NCBI GenBank assembly: GCA_039808845.1
Contig: JBDHTS010000120.1
Location: 1-5,386, forward strand
From: JBDHTS01 sp039808845
GTDB taxonomy: Bacteria > Pseudomonadota > Alphaproteobacteria > Micavibrionales > Micavibrionaceae
Length of the DNA stretch: 5,386 bases
Reading direction: 5' to 3'
The notes under the pieces were generated by a model that was not told where the DNA came from, ran no database searches, and saw only the letters and a program-made list of their open reading frames with translations. Every line of letters starts with the position of its first letter. Within the stretch, counting starts at the first letter, position 1. The position numbers and the translations under genes were made by a program. Below are positions 1 to 4,583 of the stretch, piece by piece.

Positions 1-1656
1 CTTGCCGGCGGCGCGGATGTTGGTCAGCTGCTTGCCCTTCAGGACGTTGATGTCGAGGTCGTTGTCGCGGCTGTTCTCGCCGACGATCATGCCCTGGTAC
101 ACCTTATCGCCGTGGCCGATGAACATGGTGCCGCGGTCCTGAAGGTTGAAGATGGCGTAGGCCACGGCCTCGCCCTTGTCGGTCGAGATCAGGGCGCCGT
201 TGCGGCGGGCCTGGATATCGCCCTTATACGGGCCGTAGCTGTGGAAGATGCGGTTCATCATGCCCGTGCCACGCGTGTCGGTCAGGAACTGGGACTGGTA
301 ACCGATCAGGCCGCGGGATGGCGCAATGAAGGTGATGCGGGTCTTGCCGCCGCCGGACGGGCGCATATCCGTCATTTCGCCCTTGCGCTGGGAGACTTTC
401 TCGACGACCGTGCCGGAAAATTCCTCGTCGACGTCGACAATCACTTCCTCGTAAGGCTCGGTCGTCTGGCCGTTCGCATCTTTCTGGAACAGGACGCGGG
501 GACGCGAGACGGAAAGCTCGAACCCTTCGCGACGCATGGTCTCGATCAGGACGCCGATCTGCAGTTCGCCGCGGCCCGCCAGTTCGAACGCGTCGCGCCC
601 GGCGGACTCCGTCACGCGGATCGCCACATTGGTCTCGGCTTCCGCCATGAGCCGCTCGCGGATCATGGTGGAGGTCAGCTTCTTGCCCTCGGTGCCCGCC
701 AGCGGCGAATCGTTGACCGTGATGGTAACGGCCATGGTCGGCGGATCGACGGGGGTGGATTCGATCGGTTTCATGACAGCCGGGTCGCAGATCGTGTCGG
801 CTACCGACGTCTTGACCATGCCGGCGACGCAGATGATGTCGCCCGCCTGGACTTCCGTCGCCGGGATGCGCTCGATGCCGTCGAAGGTCAGAAGCTTGGT
901 CAGGCGGAACGTCTCGACCGTCTTGCCGTCGAGGCCCATCGACTTGACGGACATGTTGACCTTGGCCTTGCCCGAATAGACCTTGCCCGTCAGCATCCGG
1001 CCCAGAAAGTTATCGCGTTCCAGCAGCGTGGTCAGCATCGCGAAGGGGGCGGATTCGTCGACGGTCGGCGCGGGAACATGTTCGAGGATGGTATCCATCA
1101 GCGGGCTGAGGTTTTCACGGGCGCCGTCGAGACTCCGCGAAGCCCATCCATCGCGGCCGGAGGCGTAGAGGACAGGGAAATCCAGCTGTTCGTCGGTCGC
1201 TTCCAGCGCCACGAACAGGTCGAACACTTCGTTCAGCACTTCGTCGGGACGCGCGTCGGGACGGTCGATCTTGTTGACGACGATCATCGGGCGGATGCCT
1301 TTTTTGAGCGCCTTGGTCAGCACGAACTTGGTCTGGGGCAGAGGCCCCTCCGCCGCGTCGACCAAAACGATCGCGCCATCCGCCATCGACAGGATTCTTT
1401 CGACCTCGCCGCCGAAATCGGCGTGACCCGGCGTGTCGATGATATTGACCTTGATTCCCTTCCAGTGCACGGACGTGCATTTGGCGAGAATGGTAATGCC
1501 GCGTTCCTTTTCCAGGTCATTCGAATCCATGACCCGTTCCGCAACCTTCTGGTTTTCGCGGAAAGATCCCGCCTGACGCAGGATGGTGTCGATCAGGGTC
1601 GTCTTGCCATGGTCGACGTGGGCAATGATGGCGACGTTGCGGATCTTGGCGGTCAT
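1..1656 (-). CDS. typA: Translational GTPase TypA/BipA (C-terminus off the left edge)
   Basis: Ribosome-binding GTPase of the EF-G/LepA class, involved in ribosome assembly and in cold and stress adaptation; cytoplasmic. 552 codons are visible, and the frame stays open to base 1 after TNIRAAGK. The family is about 605-615 residues, so roughly the last 55-60 are missing. Visible motifs are the P-loop AHVDHGKT (12-19), switch I ERGITI (51-56), DTPGHADFGG (G3, from 74), NKID (128-131) and the G5-like SG at 166-167. A beta-barrel domain II follows (about 205-290). The EF-G III-like part holds GRGELQIGVLIETMRREGFEL (from 361), and the EF-G V-like part holds PSRGLIGYQSQF (from 446). The C-terminal TypA-specific domain starts near 480 and is cut. 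The ATG at 1656 is chosen because MTAKIRNVAIIAHVDHG matches the family N-terminus. No strong Shine-Dalgarno is evident; GGAAAG lies somewhat far upstream. It is separated from the gcv genes by a terminator-like hairpin, so it is probably transcribed alone. Confidence 0.97.
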   Translation of the reverse strand, partial: MTAKIRNVAIIAHVDHGKTTLIDTILRQAGSFRENQKVAERVMDSNDLEKERGITILAKCTSVHWKGIKVNIIDTPGHADFGGEVERILSMADGAIVLVDAAEGPLPQTKFVLTKALKKGIRPMIVVNKIDRPDARPDEVLNEVFDLFVALEATDEQLDFPVLYASGRDGWASRSLDGARENLSPLMDTILEHVPAPTVDESAPFAMLTTLLERDNFLGRMLTGKVYSGKAKVNMSVKSMGLDGKTVETFRLTKLLTFDGIERIPATEVQAGDIICVAGMVKTSVADTICDPAVMKPIESTPVDPPTMAVTITVNDSPLAGTEGKKLTSTMIRERLMAEAETNVAIRVTESAGRDAFELAGRGELQIGVLIETMRREGFELSVSRPRVLFQKDANGQTTEPYEEVIVDVDEEFSGTVVEKVSQRKGEMTDMRPSGGGKTRITFIAPSRGLIGYQSQFLTDTRGTGMMNRIFHSYGPYKGDIQARRNGALISTDKGEAVAYAIFNLQDRGTMFIGHGDKVYQGMIVGENSRDNDLDINVLKGKQLTNIRAAGK

Positions 1657-1754
1657 AATCTCGGGCTTTCCGGACAAAGGGTTATTGCGGCGCAGCGCCG
1701 CGCGTTCTTCTATCCTGAAAACACGGTAAAAAGCCAGAAAAATCAGCGCATCAA
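1657..1754 (-). promoter_or_regulatory. typA leader with GC-rich hairpin
   Basis: This is the stretch between the terminator-like hairpin and the typA start. It contains a perfect short hairpin, GCGGCG-CTG-CGCCGC in the minus-strand reading (1701-1687), ending 30 nt before the typA ATG. T-rich DNA lies upstream of it. No convincing -35/-10 pair could be picked. The typA promoter is assumed to lie here only because a terminator-like structure precedes it. The hairpin may influence ribosome loading, but that is inference. Confidence 0.3.
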
Positions 1755-1797
1755 ACGGCGGCAGGGGCGCGGCATCCCTGCCGGCCCCTGCCGCTGT
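1755..1797 (-). terminator. Long hairpin, probable terminator after the small ORF
   Basis: A nearly continuous stem pairs 1755-1774 with 1779-1797. The core arms are GGCAGGGGC (1760-1768) and GCCCCTGCC (1784-1792). Inside these, CGGCA (1770-1774) pairs with TGCCG (1779-1783) around a 4-nt loop, with one bulged base at 1769. The stem extends outward by several more pairs, including one G-T. On the minus strand it is followed by TTTGATG and then a TTTTT run about 15 nt further on, so the U-tract is weak. On the plus strand no T-run follows. It sits 87 nt beyond the 47-codon ORF and about 100 nt before typA, as expected for the end of the gcv-side transcript. Confidence 0.6.
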
Positions 1798-1799
1798 GA

Positions 1800-1819
1800 G
1801 GAACTGCAGTCACAGTTCC
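1800..1819 (-). other. Second hairpin in tandem with the terminator-like stem
   Basis: GGAACTG (1800-1806) and CAGTTCC (1813-1819) form a 7-bp stem with a 6-nt loop, immediately preceding the larger hairpin on the minus strand. In the minus-strand reading, an upstream GCAGTC could instead pair with the GACTGC that overlaps this stem, so two mutually exclusive folds are possible. It could be a 3'-end stabilising stem of the upstream transcript. Function unknown. Confidence 0.35.
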
Positions 1820-1883
1820 CTGAAGGACTGCCTTTTGGAAGCATGATCAGGGAAAGGAAGGCAGCCCAAACCCTTCAAGCTCA

Positions 1884-2027
1884 TCAACAGCCGCAGCTAT
1901 CTTTATCCTTGGAATAGGAACTGGATTTGTCCTGATCGGCGCGCTTGGCGTCCTTGTTTTTGAAATCAGGGCTGGCGGGGCCGCGTTCCGGCTGGGTCTG
2001 CGAGGTACGGGTTGTGTCATTTTGCAT
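1884..2027 (-). CDS. Small hydrophilic hypothetical protein (47 aa) ending in CGC
   Basis: Not recognised. The frame runs from ATG at 2027 to TGA at 1886-1884 and encodes MQNDTTRTSQTQPERG... ending KDKDSCGC. It is rich in D, K, S, T, Q and P, with no hydrophobic stretch, so it should be soluble and probably disordered. The only cysteines are the two in the C-terminal CGC, which could bind a metal or form a disulfide; that is inference. Support for a real gene comes from GGAG placed 6 nt before the ATG, a candidate promoter further upstream, and a terminator-like hairpin downstream. An overlapping 84-codon frame starting with GTG (2101-1847) lacks these signals and is the less likely reading. 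It is either the last gene of the gcvH-GNAT-gcvPA transcript or a separate unit. Confidence 0.6.
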   Translation of the reverse strand: MQNDTTRTSQTQPERGPASPDFKNKDAKRADQDKSSSYSKDKDSCGC

Positions 2028-2033
2028 GATACG

Positions 2034-2037
2034 CTCC
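2034..2037 (-). promoter_or_regulatory. Ribosome binding site that decides the 47-aa ORF start
   Basis: GGAG on the minus strand is separated by 6 nt (CGTATC) from the ATG at 2027. This is near-ideal Shine-Dalgarno spacing and is the main reason for preferring this frame over the overlapping longer GTG-initiated frame. Confidence 0.65.
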
Positions 2038-2069
2038 ATTGGGAAGGATTATTGCATTGTCCCTTAACC

Positions 2070-2093
2070 AACCCACGGACAGCCCGATGGGTT
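2070..2093 (-). other. Hairpin in the leader of the 47-aa ORF
   Basis: In the minus-strand reading AACCCA-(T)-CGG pairs with CCG-TGGGTT around GCTGT: nine base pairs with one bulged base. No T-run follows on either strand, so it is not a convincing intrinsic terminator for gcvPA. If the candidate promoter at 2129-2101 is used, this hairpin would lie at the very 5' end of the mRNA, where such stems can protect transcripts. Confidence 0.35.
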
Positions 2094-2100
2094 CCCCGCA

Positions 2101-2129
2101 CAGATATGACAATAAATCATTAAAATCAA
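2101..2129 (-). promoter_or_regulatory. Candidate sigma70-type promoter for the 47-aa ORF
   Basis: TTGATT (2129-2124) and TATCTG (2106-2101) are separated by exactly 17 nt in an A+T-rich patch just after the gcvPA stop. The -35 matches 4/6 and the -10 only 3/6 of the consensus, so this is a weak prediction. A start near 2094 would leave a leader of about 67 nt. Confidence 0.28.
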
Positions 2130-2138
2130 ATAGATAGC

Positions 2139-3416
2139 CTAAACCGCTTCGCTGAGCGCCTTCGTCAGGCGGCCGATATCGGCCTCCGTGGTCATTTCCG
2201 TTGCCGCGACCAGCAGGCGATTGCCGTCCAGCGCCAGGCCCGCGATAATCCCCCGCTTCGCCAGGGTATCGACGACGCCCTTGGCGGATTTCGGCAATTC
2301 GACCACGAATTCGTTGAAAAACGCGCTATTAACCACCTTGACGCCCTTCACTTTCGCCAACGCGTCGGCCAGGCGGCAGGCGCTTTCATGATTCAGGCGG
2401 GCAAGCCTGCGGAATCCGTCCTCGCCCAGCAGGGCCATGTGGACGGTGAAGGCCAGAGCGCACAGGCCCTGGTTGGTGCAGATGTTGGACGTCGCCTTTT
2501 CGCGCCGGATATGCTGTTCCCGCGTGCTCAGGGTCAGGACGAAGCCGCGCTTGCCGTTGGCGTCCTTCGTCATGCCGCAGAGGCGGCCCGGCATCTGGCG
2601 CAGGTATTTCTCCCGGCAGGCGAAGAAACCGAGATGCGGCCCGCCGAAGGAGAGCGGCAGGCCGATCGACTGCGCCTCGCCGCAGACAATGTCGGCTTCC
2701 GCAGGCGCGGGCAGCAGGCCCAGCGACACGATCTCGTTGACGACGACGACCAGCAGCGCGCCCGCGGCGTCGCATTTCTCCCGCCAGATTTTGTAATCCT
2801 GGGGATTGCCGAAAAAGTCCGGGGACTGCAATACGACACAGGCCGTTTTACCGTCCGGCTCACCGGATTCCAGCGCCGTATCGGGCAGATTGCCGAGATA
2901 GCTTTCCAGCACGCCTTTGTAATCCGGATGCAGTTCGCTGCCCAGAACGACCTTGCCGCGTTTCGTGATGCGAAGGGCCATCAGGGCGGCTTCCGCGCAG
3001 GCGGTCGCCCCGTCATAAAGCGAGGCGTTGGCGATGTCCTGTCCGGTCAGCTGCGCGATAAAAGTCTGGTATTCGAAAATGGCGTTCAGCGTGCCCTGCG
3101 CAATTTCCGGCTGGTACGGCGTATAGGCCGTCAGGAATTCGGACCGCTGGATGATATGGTCGACCGTGGCGGGAATGTGATGGAAATACGCGCCCGCGCC
3201 CAGGAAGAACGGCCCGGCGGAGGCGGGACGGTTCATGTTGGCGTAACCGGCCAGCTTCCTCTCGACCTCAAGCTCGCCCATATGAAGCGGCATATCGGCC
3301 AGACCCTTGATAAAGGCGCTTTTCGGAATGTCGCGATACAGCGCGTCGACGTCCTTCGCGCCGACGGCGTCAAGCATCTCCTTGCGGCTGGCGGCGGTCT
3401 GGGGCAGGTAGCGCAT
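2139..3416 (-). CDS. gcvPA: Glycine dehydrogenase (decarboxylating) subunit 1, P-protein alpha half
   Basis: One half of the two-subunit glycine decarboxylase (P-protein). With GcvPB it decarboxylates glycine and passes the aminomethyl group to lipoyl-GcvH. 425 residues, slightly shorter than the usual 440-450. The family signature is complete: FLGAGAYFHHIP (71-82), AYTPYQPEIAQGTL (97-110), YDGATA (134-139), QSPDFFGN (197-204), SFGGPHLGFFACR (from 256) and REKATSNICTNQ (305-316). By family knowledge the PLP-binding lysine is on GcvPB, so this subunit needs that partner. The ATG at 3416 lies 1 nt after the GNAT gene's TGA (TGATATG), which suggests translational coupling; AGGAAGG lies about 12 nt upstream. 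Notably, gcvPB does not follow: the next features are a 47-codon ORF and typA. Confidence 0.96.
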   Translation of the reverse strand: MRYLPQTAASRKEMLDAVGAKDVDALYRDIPKSAFIKGLADMPLHMGELEVERKLAGYANMNRPASAGPFFLGAGAYFHHIPATVDHIIQRSEFLTAYTPYQPEIAQGTLNAIFEYQTFIAQLTGQDIANASLYDGATACAEAALMALRITKRGKVVLGSELHPDYKGVLESYLGNLPDTALESGEPDGKTACVVLQSPDFFGNPQDYKIWREKCDAAGALLVVVVNEIVSLGLLPAPAEADIVCGEAQSIGLPLSFGGPHLGFFACREKYLRQMPGRLCGMTKDANGKRGFVLTLSTREQHIRREKATSNICTNQGLCALAFTVHMALLGEDGFRRLARLNHESACRLADALAKVKGVKVVNSAFFNEFVVELPKSAKGVVDTLAKRGIIAGLALDGNRLLVAATEMTTEADIGRLTKALSEAV

Positions 3417-3417
3417 A

Positions 3418-3837
3418 TCAGTTTAAACCCTTCCTGAAAAAAATCCGGTCGTGTTCATCGTAAAAATCCTTAACACACGCGACTTCCGTATAACCACACT
3501 TTTTGTAAAAATCGGGCGCCTGGAAAGACATCGTATCAACGAATATATCCTTACATCCCTGGCTTTTTGCAACTGCTTCAATTTGTTCAATCAATTGCAA
3601 ACCGATACCTTTACGCCGTTGCAATTCACTTACCCAAAGATGCCGAATATGAAATTTGCATCCCGTCAGGCTTCCGCTCACCCCGCCGATTAAAGCGCCG
3701 CCATTGCGTGCGAAAACATACTTATAGCTACGGACAGCGCCTGCCATTCGCATGTTATAAGCGGCAATGCCATCTTCCAAAGCTTGGATATCATGAGCTA
3801 AAGGAATGGCTGGCGCTTCGTAAATAATATTTTGCAC
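3418..3837 (-). CDS. GNAT-family N-acetyltransferase inserted in the gcv operon
   Basis: Predicted acetyl-CoA-dependent N-acetyltransferase, 139 residues, a single GNAT domain. HIRHLWVSELQRRKGIGLQLI (from 63) contains the acetyl-CoA pyrophosphate loop R-R-K-G-I-G (74-79). DTMSFQAPDFYKKCGY (101-116) is the C-terminal signature of a subfamily of small stand-alone GNATs. The substrate cannot be read from the sequence. The start is GTG at 3837, 1 nt after the gcvH stop (TGAAGTG), with no clear Shine-Dalgarno, so translation is probably coupled to gcvH. The GTG start keeps the N-terminal part typical of the family; the next ATG (residue 29) would remove it. Hand-counted G+C is about 44%, clearly below the 57-65% sampled in gcvPA and gcvH, which points to recent acquisition. 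A role in glycine cleavage is not established; co-transcription is the only link. Confidence 0.9.
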   Translation of the reverse strand: MQNIIYEAPAIPLAHDIQALEDGIAAYNMRMAGAVRSYKYVFARNGGALIGGVSGSLTGCKFHIRHLWVSELQRRKGIGLQLIEQIEAVAKSQGCKDIFVDTMSFQAPDFYKKCGYTEVACVKDFYDEHDRIFFRKGLN

Positions 3838-3838
3838 T

Positions 3839-4216
3839 TCAGGCTTTGGTTTTAAGATAGGCGTCGTAACCTTTTTTATCCATCAAGCCGTTCAAGACCG
3901 ATGAGTCGGACATTTTAATCTTCGCGATCCAGCCATCCTCGATGGATTTTTTGATGCGCTCAGGATCGGAAGGCAGGGCATCGTTCACAGCCACCACCTC
4001 GCCCGCGACGGGGGAATAGACTTCGGCGGCGGTCTTGACCGATTCGACCACGGCGAAATGCTCGCCCTTCGCCACCTTCTTGCCGATTTCGGGAAGTTCG
4101 ACATAGACCAGATCGCCCAAAGCGTCCTGCGCGTATTCGGTGATGCCGATCACGGCCACGTCGCCGCCTTCGACTTTCAGCCATTCATGCTCGGTGGTGT
4201 ATTTGAGATCTGCCAT
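3839..4216 (-). CDS. gcvH: Glycine cleavage system H protein (lipoyl carrier)
   Basis: Carries the aminomethyl intermediate on a lipoyl-lysine between P-, T- and L-proteins. 125 residues, normal length. It starts MADLKYTTEHEWLKVEGG, followed by IGITEYAQDALGDLVYVELPEIG. The lipoylation site is in FAVVESVKTAAEVYSPVAGEV, with lysine 61. The C-terminal part has DGWIAKIKMSDSSVLNGLMDKKGYDAYL. The usual PELVN stretch is replaced by PERIKKSIED, a local divergence. The ATG at 4216 is supported by GGGAAGG about 4 nt upstream and by the family N-terminus. It is the first gene of the gcvH-GNAT-gcvPA unit. gcvT, normally upstream, is absent: the upstream DNA holds a palindrome and a TPP riboswitch with its terminator on the same strand. 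Confidence 0.97.
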   Translation of the reverse strand: MADLKYTTEHEWLKVEGGDVAVIGITEYAQDALGDLVYVELPEIGKKVAKGEHFAVVESVKTAAEVYSPVAGEVVAVNDALPSDPERIKKSIEDGWIAKIKMSDSSVLNGLMDKKGYDAYLKTKA

Positions 4217-4248
4217 GACGCCTTCCCGTTCGCTTGGTTGAAGCGTTA

Positions 4249-4277
4249 TGTTTAGCGCAGCCCGCGCGCCGCATCAA
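4249..4277 (-). promoter_or_regulatory. Candidate gcvH-proximal promoter (weak)
   Basis: TTGATG (4277-4272) and TAAACA (4254-4249) are spaced by 17 nt, just upstream of gcvH and downstream of the riboswitch terminator. Matches to the -35/-10 consensus are 4/6 and 3/6. It matters because a real promoter here would let gcvH escape riboswitch control. Confidence 0.22.
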
Positions 4278-4302
4278 GCCATCTCTAGGCGATCTTCTCT
4301 AA

Positions 4303-4331
4303 CGTCATCCCCGGTCAAGCCGGGGATGACG
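4303..4331. repeat. 29-bp perfect palindromic repeat (REP-like)
   Basis: CGTCATCCCCGG (4303-4314) and CCGGGGATGACG (4320-4331) are perfect 12-bp inverted arms around TCAAG. Palindromes with GTCATCCCCGG arms are a recurring intergenic repeat type in alphaproteobacterial genomes; this is family knowledge and copy number cannot be seen here. It lies between the riboswitch terminator and gcvH. The plus strand has GTTTTG right after it, but no plus-strand gene precedes it, so a terminator role is doubtful. Confidence 0.75.
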
Positions 4332-4348
4332 GTTTTGATAAGATTTAC

Positions 4349-4390
4349 AAAAACGAACCCCGCCTTTGCTCGTGACAAAGGACGGGGTTC
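4349..4390 (-). terminator. Riboswitch-linked intrinsic terminator
   Basis: A strong stem: 4355-4362 pairs with 4383-4390 and 4363-4368 pairs with 4376-4381, around a 7-nt loop (4369-4375), with a single bulged base at 4382. On the minus strand the stem is followed by G and then five T (4353-4349). It begins 4 nt after the TPP aptamer ends, the normal place for a transcriptional expression platform. On the plus strand TTTTT (4391-4395) also follows the stem, so it could stop transcription in both directions, although no plus-strand gene enters it in this window. Confidence 0.88.
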
Positions 4391-4410
4391 TTTTTGCAAC
4401 TCCCCGTTCC
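4380..4410 (-). promoter_or_regulatory. Antiterminator pairing between aptamer 3' end and terminator
   Basis: Minus-strand GG-A-ACGGGG (4410-4402) can pair with CCCCGTCC (4387-4380): eight pairs with one bulged A. The left arm is the conserved 3' part of the TPP aptamer (CGGA of the inner helix and the GGGG segment); the right arm is the 5' side of the terminator stem. The two folds are mutually exclusive. Ligand-free RNA could form the antiterminator and read on, while TPP-bound RNA would free the terminator. The pairing is visible; the switching is inferred from the well-known mechanism. Confidence 0.7.
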
Positions 4411-4485
4411 GCATTACCGGATCAGGTTATGAGGGTATGATCTCAGCCTTAACTTTCCGAAGAAACTTTAAAGCACCCCCGTGCA
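4395..4485 (-). ncRNA. TPP riboswitch (THI element) aptamer
   Basis: Minus-strand sequence with all core TPP aptamer elements in order. P1 5' strand is TGCAC (4485-4481). The GGGGGTGC block contains GGGT (4478-4475), which pairs with ACCC (4436-4433) as P2. A P3 stem (4473-4447) is capped by a C(UUCG)G tetraloop at 4461-4458. The invariant CTGAGA is at 4446-4441 and ACCTGATC at 4427-4420. The inner hairpin TCCG-GTAATG-CGGA (4421-4408) carries the conserved TAATG, followed by the GGGGA segment and GTTGCA closing P1 (4400-4395). The first downstream gene on this strand is gcvH, about 180 nt away; there is no thiamine gene. By structure it should be an OFF switch acting by transcription termination. 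Confidence 0.93.
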
Positions 4486-4583
4486 TTTAATCCAACGCCA
4501 CTTTTTCGTATCGGTTCCAAAAAATTTTTCCGCTATGCAGCAGGCTGTGATAGAACGGCGTTACACAAAAGGATCGAGGGCCC
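4486..4583. other. Divergent promoter region of the riboswitch transcript and the DUF47 gene
   Basis: These 98 nt must hold the promoter for the minus-strand riboswitch RNA and probably that for the plus-strand DUF47-pit pair. The DNA is A+T rich around 4501-4530. No convincing minus-strand promoter was found. On the plus strand, TTTTCC (4526-4531) and GATAGA (4549-4554) are spaced 17 nt with a TG just before the -10, which is a weak candidate. CTGTGAT (4545-4551) resembles one Pho-box half site, but the expected second half is not there. Confidence 0.35.

Noticed and set aside
112..1917. 601-codon open frame on the plus strand opposite typA
   Set aside because: The minus-strand frame is an unmistakable TypA with all GTPase motifs. 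The plus-strand translation is rich in H, R, D and G with no recognisable domain, as expected for an antisense shadow of a G+C-rich gene.
2070..2093. Hairpin as an intrinsic terminator of gcvPA
   Set aside because: No T-run follows the stem on either strand, so it is listed only as a leader hairpin.
1847..2101. 84-codon GTG-initiated minus-strand frame overlapping the 47-codon ORF
   Set aside because: It has no ribosome binding site at its start and a basic, proline-rich low-complexity sequence. The overlapping ATG frame has an ideal GGAG and is preferred.
2388..3437. 349-codon plus-strand frame opposite gcvPA
   Set aside because: Antisense shadow; the minus-strand GcvPA is complete with all family motifs.
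4395..4485. Glycine riboswitch, expected upstream of gcv genes
   Set aside because: The conserved CTGAGA, ACCTGATC and TAATG elements are those of the TPP aptamer; no tandem glycine aptamer was recognised in the region.
4545..4562. Pho box upstream of the DUF47-pit genes
   Set aside because: Only one half site (CTGTGAT) resembles the consensus; the second 7-mer at the right spacing matches poorly.
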